Shown one piece after another: positions 35,124 through 45,439 of a stretch of 64,000 nt of DNA. The stretch covers positions 1,480,273 to 1,544,272 of the forward strand of contig OX291561.1 in assembly GCA_946406115.1 (NCBI GenBank), given 5' to 3'. The stretch's first letter is position 1. Each line of letters opens with the position of its first letter. This DNA is from Apoda limacodes. Its lineage: Eukaryota; Arthropoda; Insecta; Lepidoptera; Limacodidae. Under the pieces are notes generated by a model that was given only the letters and a program-made list of their open reading frames with translations, was not told the origin of the DNA and made no database searches. The translations under genes and the position numbers were made by a program.

Positions 35124-36863
35124 TCACTTCACTTCTTCTTCGTCGCTATCAAGTAATGCTCGGCAAGTTTTCTTTTTTTTGGCTTCATTTCTCCGTTCAG
35201 CAGCAGTTTTTTCTTGTTCAATCCTGGCCTTTTTGGGAGTATCTGTAGCTATGATGCTGCGTCCAGCTCTACGTTTTCTGTTAGATTTTCTAGGACCAGC
35301 TTTTATAGAATCTCTGAATTCAAATGGCGACATAAAACTACTTTTTTTTGTAGTCACAGAGGGGGAGTTCATAATAGCTGATGATGGTTGGGCGAATATA
35401 GACGGCGGCGTGTTTGTAAGCATGGATGGCGTTGTTACAAAACCTGATGTTTCTTGGGTGGGTGTAGATATTATTGGCATGTTTATTAAAGCTGGAATCT
35501 CTTTGGTGCTTGTAATAGCAGACGTGGGTGGCGTAATTACGAAGGCTGAAGCTGATTGGGCGCTTGTAATGGTACACGTGGTAGGTGTGCTTCCGAAGTG
35601 TGGAATAGCTCGGACGTTTGTACTTGTAGGCGTAGATGATGCGCTTGTGAGAGATGCTGCTGCTTCTGTGATTGTAATGATAGGCGTGTTTTCATCAAGT
35701 AAGCTAACAGAATCGGGTGTTGAAGCCTCCTCATCTCGATTATCTTCTGGGCAAGGACGATCAGTCACCGAACTTGGCAGAAAATCTTAATCTGTGAATA
35801 TGTGTCGATCGAACGGAAAAATTCCACATTTTGCAAAAGAGCTCGTAATATTTTTTGGAGTCATCGCTTTTTGAAAGGCAGATCCAATTATCTCCGCCAA
35901 GTCGTAAATGGTCACTGGTTCGCCCGGATTCCTCAAAAGCCAGGAGTCAATCGCAGCGTTGTAAAATGTTTTAAAGGGACCGTAGATTCCCACATCAAGA
36001 GGCTGCAACTTAGCCGATGTGTGAGGATGAAGTGTTAGAATGTGTACCCCTGCATTTTTTGCTAAATCTAGTGCGGCTATACTGAGATGGGATTCATAGT
36101 TGTCCATTATTAAAATAGACGGATTTTCTTTTGAGGAATTGGTGTGTTTAACAAAATGTTTTATTACCTCTGGAAAAATAGTCGAATTCATCCAGACAGT
36201 CGGCGTTGCCAAACCAAGCGTGCCAGATGGTGTATTTTTGATCATATGATCTTTAAAGTTTATCCTCGGGAAGACCATAACAGGGGGTAAAAAATTTCCA
36301 CTTGCGCTTATAATACACCATGTTGTTATCAATGTGCCCCTCTCACCACTTGTAACTTTACCTATAGTCTTTCGTCCCATTGGCATTGGGTTGATGTTTC
36401 GTCCAAATTAAAAATCCTGGTGCCTTCGGAAAAATGAGGACTTCGAGCTATTATTAGCTATTTTCAAGGTTGTCAAAATACTTGTCGACATTGTTCCTGT
36501 TAAAAGCGGTAGCTCTGGCAAGACTACAGGCTTCAGGTTTTTTCAGCGTTATATTGTGTCTGCGTCTGAAAGCAATTAACCAATCTTTGCCGGCCATTTC
36601 TTTAGCCTCCCAAGATAAAGGCATTTTCAAATTGTTAATTTTTCAAACTGTTAATCCGAAAAATAGAAGAGCACAATGCGTTATATAGTTTTTTAGTGTA
36701 ATCTATTGTTCGGCTGTGAAAATCGTATTGACTGAATAATTGGGCTCTAGTTGGGATGATGTCAAATCTTCCAGCGAAGAGCATCTTTAAATTTATGATG
36801 GTATCGTTTTAAAGTGGCAAAAGAGACTCCAACATTTTTCGAAGCCTTACGTATAGATTCTCC
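35124..36863 (-). pseudogene. pogo-like transposase 2, all but the N-terminus
   Basis: In order: psq helix-turn-helix (ESIRKASKNVGVSFATLKRY) at 36,863; CENP-B-type second domain (AKEMAGKDWLIAFRRRHN, KPEACSLARATAFNRNNVDK) at about 36,620; catalytic motifs NLDETSTQ (36,400), ILIMDNYESHLS (36,100) and KLQPLDVGIYGPFK (36,000), giving a DDD triad; MTPKNITSSFAKCGIFPFD; one in-frame TAA at 35,787-35,789; then a Thr/Ser/Pro-rich tail with a basic stretch (RKSNRKRRAGRS) and acidic end to 35,124. A frameshift lies near 36,385. The start codon exon is displaced to 39,348-39,350 in the right palindrome arm. Confidence 0.85.
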
Positions 36864-37338
36864 TAACTTATGTTTAGAAACTTCAGAAAGTTTTTTATTT
36901 ACGCTCATGGCCTTGAACTTGTTGCAGTGATGAACATAATGCTGCGTATTATTGCAGATAGGACATGTCTTTTTGTGAGAACCCTCCGAAACGGCAAAAG
37001 ATTTTATATTAGATTTGGAGTGATCTTTAAATTGTGCATTTTTATTTTCAGTATTATTATTATTACTACGGCTACAGTAAGTTGTTTCTAAAACATTCGC
37101 TATATTTTAGATAAACGTTTTGAATTGCACCAGCGTAGGTATGCTTGATAGTTGCCCTTTGTACTCTTCCCACCTGCTACTAGTTTTAGGATCTAATTTT
37201 GCTGAAACTAAGAATATTACCAATGGGTCCCGACCGACGGTGGGAACATCCAGGGTTTTGAGTGCGTTGAGATTTTTATGAACATGGTCACTCAAATACC
37301 TTAATAATTACTATTTATGAAAGCAAATTCTTATGACT
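36864..37338 (-). pseudogene. BEL gag, truncated copy in left arm
   Basis: Mirror of 41,190-41,664. Carries the DPKTSSRWEEYKGQLSSIP segment and the first zinc knuckle (CPICNNTQHYVHHC), then is cut off at the arm edge before the second knuckle. Confidence 0.8.
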
Positions 37339-37660
37339 TAGAGTCGTCGGTATTGTTATGGCAAGACAACAAAACGGTTTTTTAAGTGTGCAGAAAAATA
37401 AGGTAAGGATAGTACGCGTATAGCAAGGCACTTTCTTAAATGCTTTTCAATTAGCTAGGCATTCACACAACAAATATCAGCTTGATATTAGGAATAGGTA
37501 AAATGAAAGGAAGGCTTATTTATTTTGTCGCCGGTCCCGCCAAGTCGCTCCCTCGTACCAAGTCACTGCCAAGCCCGACGCTTCGCGTCCAGTTTCATCC
37601 GGTTTCTTTTTTCAAATTCCAGGTTCGAATTGGTGTCTTAAATTGTCTTCGGTCGCCAAT

Positions 37661-37858
37661 TGTTTAGGAATGAAACTTCTTGCTTCAATGATGTAGATTT
37701 ATTATATTATAAATTATGTTTTTTGTATAACGCAATGTTGTTCAAATATTGTTACGTCGGCACGGTGCACATGCAACCGCGGGCACGTCTGGTGTCGCAC
37801 TGCACAGATAATAGTCGCACTGACCGTTGACGATTCGAAAGTCATGCGGGCGTGAATA
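37661..37858 (-). repeat. BEL/Pao LTR (5' LTR of the minus-strand element)
   Basis: Matches the LTR at 32,656, with TGTTTAGGAATGAAACTTCT on the + strand. It is preceded (toward 37,652) by GGTCGCCAA, the complement of the TTGGCGACC primer-binding site, and followed by ATGCG (37,859-37,863), the same five bases that flank the other LTR. The last bases are TA where CA is expected, one point change. Confidence 0.8.
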
Positions 37859-38043
37859 ATGCGCCAGCTGACTTTTGGCAGCTGCCATCTTGAGGTTGCC
37901 ACTTCAATATTTTTTTTCATTTATATGTTTGTTTTCATAAACAGATTACATTAACTCACTTTGTTTATTGTTGTGCTGGTATTTTATGGATGTAAAAGAC
38001 AACATGGTGGCTATTATGTTGCCACTGCCAGCTAAAGGGTTAA

Positions 38044-38170
38044 AAGGGCCGAAATTGTTGAATGCAGTGGAACCGTGAGAAGTCCATACCGTTGTCTTTG
38101 GCAAAATTGGCCTGAATGCATACGTAAGACTCGTGATCAGGGCCGCAGAAAGAAAATCAGGGCTTGGGGG
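38044..38170 (-). pseudogene. pogo-like transposase 1, middle fragment (left arm)
   Basis: The minus strand reads HESYVCIQANFAKDNGM, corresponding to the region after the second catalytic aspartate, then degenerate sequence to GPF at the TTAA (38,040-38,043). It continues in frame with 27,641 once piggyBac 1 is discounted. Confidence 0.65.
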
Positions 38171-38439
38171 TATCCATGTTCGGGGCCCCTGCCTTCCCTT
38201 CAAATAAATCAGCTATTTCCGAATGTGATATAATTTTTTTAATTTATGGAAATAAATGTACTAATAATAGTTTATTTTTTTATTGTTTTATTATATATTA
38301 CAGTATATATTATATAAACTAAGTTTATAATTAATAATTAGATAACATGATTTACAAGTAACTTTAGAGGAAGACGTTTATTCATGAACAGTTTTATTTA
38401 ATAAAGTACAATGTTATTTAGTCACTTTTTAGTCAATAC

Positions 38440-38694
38440 TTATTCGTGTGTAAGACAAGCTTTTCTTGCTTTGGAGGAGGCGAAAACGTCGATAACTGAA
38501 TTCAAGTTCAATTTTCTCGCTAATTCTGCTTCTAAACAAAGAGTTGCCGATCCCGACACTCTTGTTTGAGTTGAACAAGAACGGTGGTTATTTTTTATCC
38601 TCGCAAGTACGCTTAATGAGCGTTCAGCCCTGGCTACTGAAACTGGCAAGGTACAAAATGTTATAATACAAATAACTGGAATGGACGAAGACAC
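38440..38694 (-). pseudogene. hAT dimerisation-domain fragment (left arm)
   Basis: Reads PVSVARAERSLSVLARIKNN, LEAELARKLNLNSVIDVFAS: the C-terminal hAT dimerisation domain (usual form: A-x-A-E-R-S-F-S-x-L). The mirror copy is at 39,834-40,088. Nothing further upstream of the family is recognisable. Confidence 0.7.
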
Positions 38695-38885
38695 GCAGTG
38701 AAGTTCGCTTCATAAATGTGCTTTAAATGAAATGTTTCCAGGTTAGACAAAGCATAAAGTAGGTTTTGCACACTATAGCACGTAACCCCCAAACGTGTTT
38801 GAACTAGTCGGCCGGCCGGTGCAGTGTCGTTGTGTTGTGTCACAGAGAGAAAACAAATTTCGCTTGGATGTAATTAGATTTTAAG

Positions 38886-39260
38886 GTAAGTTTCTCTGTG
38901 TTTTTTTTACGTAAAATAATGGCAATTGGTTATGACTATTATATTTGCTGGTTGATAAATATTGTATAATCTTCATTCATACAGTTTTATTATGAGAATT
39001 GGATTTTAGTTTTATTGTTACAAAACAAAGTTTTCAAAATGGCGTAGTAGTGCACAGTGACTCAATTTTAAAAAGTACACAGTGGCTCGTGAGTCACTGT
39101 GTACATATGTACTAGTACCAGTAATTTAAATACTTATAATTGCTACATTTAAAGGCATTTTTTTTTTGTTTTTAGAATGCCGCGACCCCAAAAGGAGAGA
39201 AAAATAGGCAATGTCCCTGCCGGGGGGATAACGTATAGATTCTCCGTTTCGAATTAATAG
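38886..39260 (+). pseudogene. pogo-like element 2, 5' region and start codon (left-arm copy)
   Basis: Reads a 5' splice site (AAG|GTAAGTTT at 38,886), subterminal CACAGTGACTCA repeats (39,048-39,105), a 3' splice site (TTTTTGTTTTTAG|A at 39,175) and ATG at 39,177 opening MPRPQKERKIGNVPAGG. The frame closes at the palindrome centre. This suggests a 5' UTR intron just ahead of the start codon. Confidence 0.55.
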
Positions 39261-39266
39261 GGATTG

Positions 39267-39642
39267 CTATTAATTCGAAACGGAGAATCTATACGTTATC
39301 CCCCCGGCAGGGACATTGCCTATTTTTCTCTCCTTTTGGGGTCGCGGCATTCTAAAAACAAAAAAAAAAATGCCTTTAAATGTAGCAATTATAAGTATTT
39401 AAATTACTGGTACTAGTACATATGTACACAGTGACTCACGAGCCACTGTGTACTTTTTAAAATTGAGTCACTGTGCACTACTACGCCATTTTGAAAACTT
39501 TGTTTTGTAACAATAAAACTAAAATCCAATTCTCATAATAAAACTGTATGAATGAAGATTATACAATATTTATCAACCAGCAAATATAATAGTCATAACC
39601 AATTGCCATTATTTTACGTAAAAAAAACACAGAGAAACTTAC
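39267..39642 (-). pseudogene. pogo-like element 2, 5' region and start codon (right-arm copy)
   Basis: Mirror of the left-arm copy. The minus strand has ATG at 39,350-39,348 and the proposed 5' UTR intron upstream. This copy lies on the same strand as the transposase body at 36,863-35,124. If the left arm is ignored, the frame of MPRPQKERK and that of ESIRKAS agree, although stop codons lie in the fold-back centre. Confidence 0.6.
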
Positions 39643-39833
39643 CTTAAAATCTAATTACATCCAAGCGAAATTTGTTTTCTCTCTGTGACACAACACAACG
39701 ACACTGCACCGGCCGGCCGACTAGTTCAAACACGTTTGGGGGTTACGTGCTATAGTGTGCAAAACCTACTTTATGCTTTGTCTAACCTGGAAACATTTCA
39801 TTTAAAGCACATTTATGAAGCGAACTTCACTGC

Positions 39834-40088
39834 GTGTCTTCGTCCATTCCAGTTATTTGTATTATAACATTTTGTACCTTGCCAGTTTCAGTAGCCAGGG
39901 CTGAACGCTCATTAAGCGTACTTGCGAGGATAAAAAATAACCACCGTTCTTGTTCAACTCAAACAAGAGTGTCGGGATCGGCAACTCTTTGTTTAGAAGC
40001 AGAATTAGCGAGAAAATTGAACTTGAATTCAGTTATCGACGTTTTCGCCTCCTCCAAAGCAAGAAAAGCTTGTCTTACACACGAATAA
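39834..40088 (+). pseudogene. hAT dimerisation-domain fragment (right arm)
   Basis: Identical mirror of 38,440-38,694. Confidence 0.7.
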
Positions 40089-40357
40089 GTATTGACTAAA
40101 AAGTGACTAAATAACATTGTACTTTATTAAATAAAACTGTTCATGAATAAACGTCTTCCTCTAAAGTTACTTGTAAATCATGTTATCTAATTATTAATTA
40201 TAAACTTAGTTTATATAATATATACTGTAATATATAATAAAACAATAAAAAAATAAACTATTATTAGTACATTTATTTCCATAAATTAAAAAAATTATAT
40301 CACATTCGGAAATAGCTGATTTATTTGAAGGGAAGGCAGGGGCCCCGAACATGGATA

Positions 40358-40664
40358 CCCCCAAGCCCTGATTTTCTTTCTGCGGCCCTGATCACGAGTC
40401 TTACGTATGCATTCAGGCCAATTTTGCCAAAGACAACGGTATGGACTTCTCACGGTTCCACTGCATTCAACAATTTCGGCCCTTTTAACCCTTTAGCTGG
40501 CAGTGGCAACATAATAGCCACCATGTTGTCTTTTACATCCATAAAATACCAGCACAACAATAAACAAAGTGAGTTAATGTAATCTGTTTATGAAAACAAA
40601 CATATAAATGAAAAAAAATATTGAAGTGGCAACCTCAAGATGGCAGCTGCCAAAAGTCAGCTGG
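40358..40664 (+). pseudogene. pogo 1 fragment and piggyBac 1 terminus (right arm)
   Basis: Mirror of 37,864-38,170: the pogo 1 fragment runs to TTAA at 40,485-40,488, then the piggyBac terminus CCCTTTAGCTGGCAGTGGCA and its subterminal DNA, up to the BEL target site CGCAT (40,665-40,669). Confidence 0.7.
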
Positions 40665-40669
40665 CGCAT

Positions 40670-40867
40670 TATTCACGCCCGCATGACTTTCGAATCGTCA
40701 ACGGTCAGTGCGACTATTATCTGTGCAGTGCGACACCAGACGTGCCCGCGGTTGCATGTGCACCGTGCCGACGTAACAATATTTGAACAACATTGCGTTA
40801 TACAAAAAACATAATTTATAATATAATAAATCTACATCATTGAAGCAAGAAGTTTCATTCCTAAACA
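40670..40867 (+). repeat. BEL/Pao 5' LTR (right arm)
   Basis: Mirror of 37,661-37,858. Ends ATTCCTAAACA, followed by A and the primer-binding site TTGGCGACCGAAGAC at about 40,869. Confidence 0.85.
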
Positions 40868-41844
40868 ATTGGCGACCGAAGACAATTTAAGACACCAATT
40901 CGAACCTGGAATTTGAAAAAAGAAACCGGATGAAACTGGACGCGAAGCGTCGGGCTTGGCAGTGACTTGGTACGAGGGAGCGACTTGGCGGGACCGGCGA
41001 CAAAATAAATAAGCCTTCCTTTCATTTTACCTATTCCTAATATCAAGCTGATATTTGTTGTGTGAATGCCTAGCTAATTGAAAAGCATTTAAGAAAGTGC
41101 CTTGCTATACGCGTACTATCCTTACCTTATTTTTCTGCACACTTAAAAAACCGTTTTTTTGTCTTGCCATAACAATACCGACGACTCTAAGTCATAAGAA
41201 TTTGCTTTCATAAATAGTAATTATTAAGGTATTTGAGTGACCATGTTCATAAAAATCTCAACGCACTCAAAACCCTGGATGTTCCCACCGTCGGTCGGGA
41301 CCCATTGGTAATATTCTTAGTTTCAGCAAAATTAGATCCTAAAACTAGTAGCAGGTGGGAAGAGTACAAAGGGCAACTATCAAGCATACCTACGCTGGTG
41401 CAATTCAAAACGTTTATCTAAAATATAGCGAATGTTTTAGAAACAACTTACTGTAGCCGTAGTAATAATAATAATACTGAAAATAAAAATGCACAATTTA
41501 AAGATCACTCCAAATCTAATATAAAATCTTTTGCCGTTTCGGAGGGTTCTCACAAAAAGACATGTCCTATCTGCAATAATACGCAGCATTATGTTCATCA
41601 CTGCAACAAGTTCAAGGCCATGAGCGTAAATAAAAAACTTTCTGAAGTTTCTAAACATAAGTTATGTTCTAATTGTCTTCGTACTGGACACAATAACGTA
41701 GAATGCACTTTGAAAGGTTTATGCCGCATCTGTAAAAAAAAACATAATACATTATTACATAAAAACAAAGAGGTCAGCACCGGCGCACTCGAAAATGCTG
41801 AGTCATCAGTCAGCTATGAATCATCAGCTAAAAATGTTAAATAG
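40868..41844 (+). pseudogene. BEL/Pao gag
   Basis: The capsid-like part holds LVIFLVSAKLDPKTSSRWEE and ends in a stop after VQFKTFI (41,419-41,421). Downstream come CPICNNTQHYVHHC, CSNCLRTGHNNVEC and CRICKKKHNTLLH, the zinc knuckles of BEL gag proteins. The N-terminal part before 41,190 is not readable. Expected product: nucleocapsid of an endogenous LTR element; this copy cannot make it. Confidence 0.75.
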
Positions 41845-42824
41845 ACAAAATAACTGTACTCACCTAGCTCGTGTGCTGCTGGATACAGGAAGCCAATTTA
41901 TCATTTATCTCAAACAGTTTAAAAGAAAAATTAAGTTTAAAACCTCAAAAAATAAATGCATATAATGTATCGGGCATAAACAATGTTATGTGCAAGGTCC
42001 TAGAGAGATGTAAAATAATATTGAAATCTAAAATTAGCTCATACACTGTGAATGTAAATTGTTTGGTCATACCTAAAATAACAGGTACCTTACCTAACGT
42101 TCAAGTGGACTTTCGAAGTTTAGGCCTACCAGACAACATTGTTTTAGCTGACCCATTTTTCCATAAACCTTCGGAAATAGATATTCTGCTTGGTGCAGAT
42201 TATTTCTTTGATATTATCACGCCTAATCAAATTAAATTAGGTCCAAATAAACCAATTTTACAAAATAGCTTGTTAGCAGGCCCTATAGGGCAAAACAATA
42301 ATAATAATATCCAATGCAACTTTGTGCAAACTGATTCAAGAACATCACTTCAAGATATTCACGATTCAATAAAAAAAATCTGGGAGGTCGAGGAATTGCC
42401 TTCAGACATTAAATACCTACTCAAATAATGAACAATTTTGTGAATCTCATTTTATTAAAAATACTCGTCGCTTACCTAACGGTCGATTTTTAGTCGTGAT
42501 GCCGCTGAAGGAGCCTTCTGAACAGGCAATTGGCAATTCATTTCCCACTGCAATGACACGTTTTATAAGCCTAGAAAATAAAATTAAACAAAAATAAAGA
42601 CCTAAAAGAACAATATACCAATTTTATTAACGAATACGATAACTTAGGTCATCTTACAGAGGTCAAAAAACCGGAATTTGGATGTTTTTTACCTCATCAC
42701 GGAGTTATTCGAAAACATAGCGAAACTACGAAACTGAGAGCAGTCTTCGACGCCTCAGTTAAGACTAGTTCGGGAAAATCCCTGAACGATATCCAAGCTA
42801 TTGGTCCTGTTTTAATAATTATAT
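41845..42824 (+). pseudogene. BEL/Pao protease and RT N-terminus
   Basis: Protease active site RVLLDTGSQF lies near 41,866, then a frameshift, then LGADYFFDIITPNQIKLG up to 42,428. Next comes the RT entry region: GRFLVVMPLKEPSEQAIGNS (42,480-42,540), stops near 42,595, then CFLPHHGVIRKHS and LRAVFDASVKTSSGKSLNDI (to 42,800). It breaks off at about 42,824 where strand and content change. Confidence 0.8.
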
Positions 42825-43080
42825 TGTTAGAATATTATTTAAATTTAATAATTGACTCAAAGTTGTTATTATAGAGAGAGCTATCGACTACTAAAGATCT
42901 TGTTTCAGGTAAGTTACTTGGTATAACGTGTGGTTGAATAGGCCACTCTGATTGGCTTTTCTTTAGGAACGGAGGGCCCTCCAACCACAAACAATTGGCC
43001 TGCAGATGCTGCGGGTCTATGCCGCTTGAAGCCAAATCTGAGGGATTAAGTTAAGTTGGCACATGCTTCCATTCACGATT
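42825..43080 (-). pseudogene. BEL/Pao pol fragment: RNase H-integrase linker
   Basis: The minus strand reads NREWKHVPT (stop) LNPSDLASSGID, then LQANCLWLEGPPFLKKSQ. This is the junction segment that in BEL elements follows RNase H and precedes integrase (compare the usual NPADLASRG). It is opposite in strand to the gag-protease segment next to it. Confidence 0.75.
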
Positions 43081-43107
43081 TGGAGTAATCTCGTTTATTT
43101 TGTTTAC

Positions 43108-45312
43108 TTACTCGTTACTATTTGTCATAATTTTAGTTTTTATTGTATTTAGTTCTAGACCAATTTCGTTGCTGACATAATTAATTTCATTTAACATTGA
43201 CTCTAGTTGTGTTGAGTTGTCTGCAAATAGTATAATGTCATCGGCGAATCTTAAATTACTCAGATATTGACCTTTGATATTAATACCCTTGTTTCTCCAT
43301 TTTAATGTCTGCATTATATTTTATAGGACGGTAATGAAAAGTCTAGGAGATAAGGGGTCACCTTGACGTACGCCTCTACCGACCTGAAATTCAGTTCCGG
43401 CTCTATCCAGTGTTACTCTACTTGTGCTTTTCTTATATATGTCTTGTATGAGCTCTATTGTCTCTGATGGAACATTACAATCTTGTAAAGCTTTCCAGAT
43501 GCTGATATGGGATATAGAGTCAAATGCCTTGGCGTAGTCGATGAACGCTAGGTAGAGCGGACGTTTCATTTCTTCGTATTTCTCCATAATCAACTCTAGA
43601 GAGTGGATGTGGTCGATAGTCGAATATGTACTTCTAAATCCCGCTTGTTCCACTGGCTGGTACTCTTCAGTGTAGCTCGCAAGGCGTTTCTCGAGACAAG
43701 AAGCAAATAACTTGTAGAGATTCGATTGTAGGCTTATTGGTCGGTAGTTGTTTATGTTAGCAGGGTTTCCTTTTTTATATAAGAGTACAATATTTGATTT
43801 GGCCCATTCGGTAGGTATTTTTCTATCGTCCAAAACCTTATTGAAAAGTGTAGTTAGAGGTTGTAGTAGGAAAGCTTTGCCCGTTAAAATAGCTTCATTT
43901 GATATACCGTCTGGGCCACAGCTTTTCTCTTTCTTTAAATGCTTTATGTTAGCCAGGATTTCTTCGCATGAGAATCTTTGTATTAATGCATCATTGTTCT
44001 GTAAGTAAAAAGTTTCTATATTCGCTGGCGATCTACAAGTGTATAGATCTTCATAAAATTCAGTAGCGGCTTCTATTATACCTGATCTTGAGAAAGTTTG
44101 TTTGTTACCGGCAGAGTTATCTTTCAATGGAATCCAGTATTTACATGTAGTCAGCTCTTTTATACCTTTCTTAACACTTCCTGACTTCTTAAGGTGTTTT
44201 TCAATTGTCGTAAGTCTATATTCTTCATACTCTTTTCTGATAATTTTGTAAACGTTTTTATATAGATTAATTTTTTAATTTTTTTCTTCAATAGTTAGTT
44301 TCTTTTTATTTATCAGCTCGTTTCTTCTATTTATTATTGGGTTTTTTGTTGTGTCTGAAATAATGAAGTTCCGTTTTTTACAGGTGTTGTTACTACATAG
44401 TGACTTTAAACTTTCATCAATTGCTAGCTTGATTTTTGCGTAATACGTCTCTATGTCTTCATTTTCTTCCAATGCCATATTATTAATATTCGTTTTTAAA
44501 GTTTCAATATATTTTTCTTGCTCTTCTATGGTCTTTAGTGAAAGTTTATAATTTTTATATGTAGCTCTTGATTTTTTTGTCTTGGTTAACAGTAGAGTAC
44601 TTCTCACAAGTCGGTGGTCACTTGGGAATGACATGTTGCTTATTATTTCAATATTTGTGAATTTATTTTTTACATTTGACAGGATATAATCTATCTGACT
44701 TTTCTGTTTCTTTGGAGAAACCCATGTCCATATAGTCTTGCTTTTCTTTTTGAATAGGCTGTTCATTACGAAAAGATTATTTTCCAAGCAGAATTGAAGT
44801 AAGGTTTCGCCTCTTTTATCTCTTTTTCCGAAGTTTGTGTTTCTCAATACTCTGTTTTCGCATTTCAATTTTCGACCAATTCGGGCATTAAAATCACCCA
44901 TTACTATAAGGTTAGCGCTGCAGTGTTTAAGAGATGCCTGTATTTGGTTATAGAATTCTTTTATTTCTTGTTCAGTTGCTTCACAGGTCGGTGCATGTAC
45001 TTGGACTATAGATAAATCTGTACTCTCAAACTTCAGGTTTAATATGCCGATTCGTTCATTGATTGCTGTGAAACTTTCTATATAATTTTTCAGGTGTTTT
45101 TTGATAAGGAATCCTACACCATACTGACTCTTAGTCTTGCCAAAATAACAGAATATATGATTGCCACTTTCTTCTATATTATAATCCGACGTCTGATTTC
45201 TGATAAACCGATGATGTCATATTTAATCGTTGATATTGATTGCTTGAACTCTATTAGCCTTTCTTCTGATAATAGTGACCGAGCATTGTATGTACATATG
45301 TATATAGGGTGA
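43108..45312 (-). pseudogene. RTE-clade ORF2: endonuclease and reverse transcriptase
   Basis: APE endonuclease: CTYNARSLLSEERLIEFK, IIGLSEIRR, a frameshift near 45,190, then SQYGVGFLIKKHLKNYI, IVQVHAPTCEATEQEIKEFY, NLIVMGDFNARIG and SFPSDHRLVRSTL. A second frameshift lies in an A-run near 44,275. RT: SCGPDGISNEAIL, NNYRPISLQSNLYKLF, LAFIDYAKAFDSISHI, GVRQGDPLSPRLF, a stop at 43,321, and LRFADDIILFADN. It stops at 43,108, so the C-terminus with the RTE YGCQTW motif is missing; this is a 3' loss and so not due to normal 5' truncation. Confidence 0.88.
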
Positions 45313-45439
45313 AGTGGAGGATTGTGGTCTGTGACCCCCGCGGTGACTGGCCGTGGTGGGGGACAGGAAGAGGTCGCTTGTTTATGTCATATCTTCGTTG
45401 GTGGTTGGTGCGGTTGGGAGTTACTGTCTGTGTTGATAT

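Larger units (their letters stand above)
27646..38039 (-). mobile_element. piggyBac 1, heavily nested
   Basis: Bounded by TTAA at 27,642-27,645 and 38,040-38,043. Left terminus CCCTTTGACTGG; right terminus (inverted) CCCTTTAGCTGG. Both subterminal regions contain an ACATGGTGGC...GTTGCCACTG motif. The transposase gene runs on the minus strand (32,345 to 27,809). It is broken by a J2 element (28,159-30,870). Its 5' region is broken by the BEL element that begins at 32,656 and ends at 37,858, with ATGCG repeated at 32,651-32,655 and 37,859-37,863. The right terminus lies in the left palindrome arm and therefore also occurs mirrored at 40,485-40,488. Confidence 0.8.
36864..39260. repeat. Left arm of a 4.8-kb palindrome
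   Basis: Inverted copy of 39,267-41,664. All ORFs in one arm recur identically in the other. I found two differences: a T run of 10 against an A run of 11 (39,158-39,167 vs 39,360-39,370) and C at 37,370 against the non-complementary T at 41,158. Outer edge: the 15-bp ACGTATAGATTCTCC at 36,849-36,863 stops exactly where the arm begins and recurs at 39,231-39,245 near the centre. Confidence 0.95.
39267..41664. repeat. Right arm of the 4.8-kb palindrome
   Basis: Inverted copy of 36,864-39,260, separated by the 6-bp spacer GGATTG (39,261-39,266). At its outer edge the BEL gag runs on without a break into 41,665 and beyond, unlike the left arm. Confidence 0.95.

Noticed and set aside
35074..35790. 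238-codon plus-strand ORF
   Set aside because: It is antisense to the Thr/Ser/Pro-rich tail of pogo-like transposase 2, whose minus-strand frame continues conserved coding.
37482..37920. ORFs inside the palindrome arms (61-68 codons)
   Set aside because: They lie on BEL leader and LTR sequence and read no known domain.
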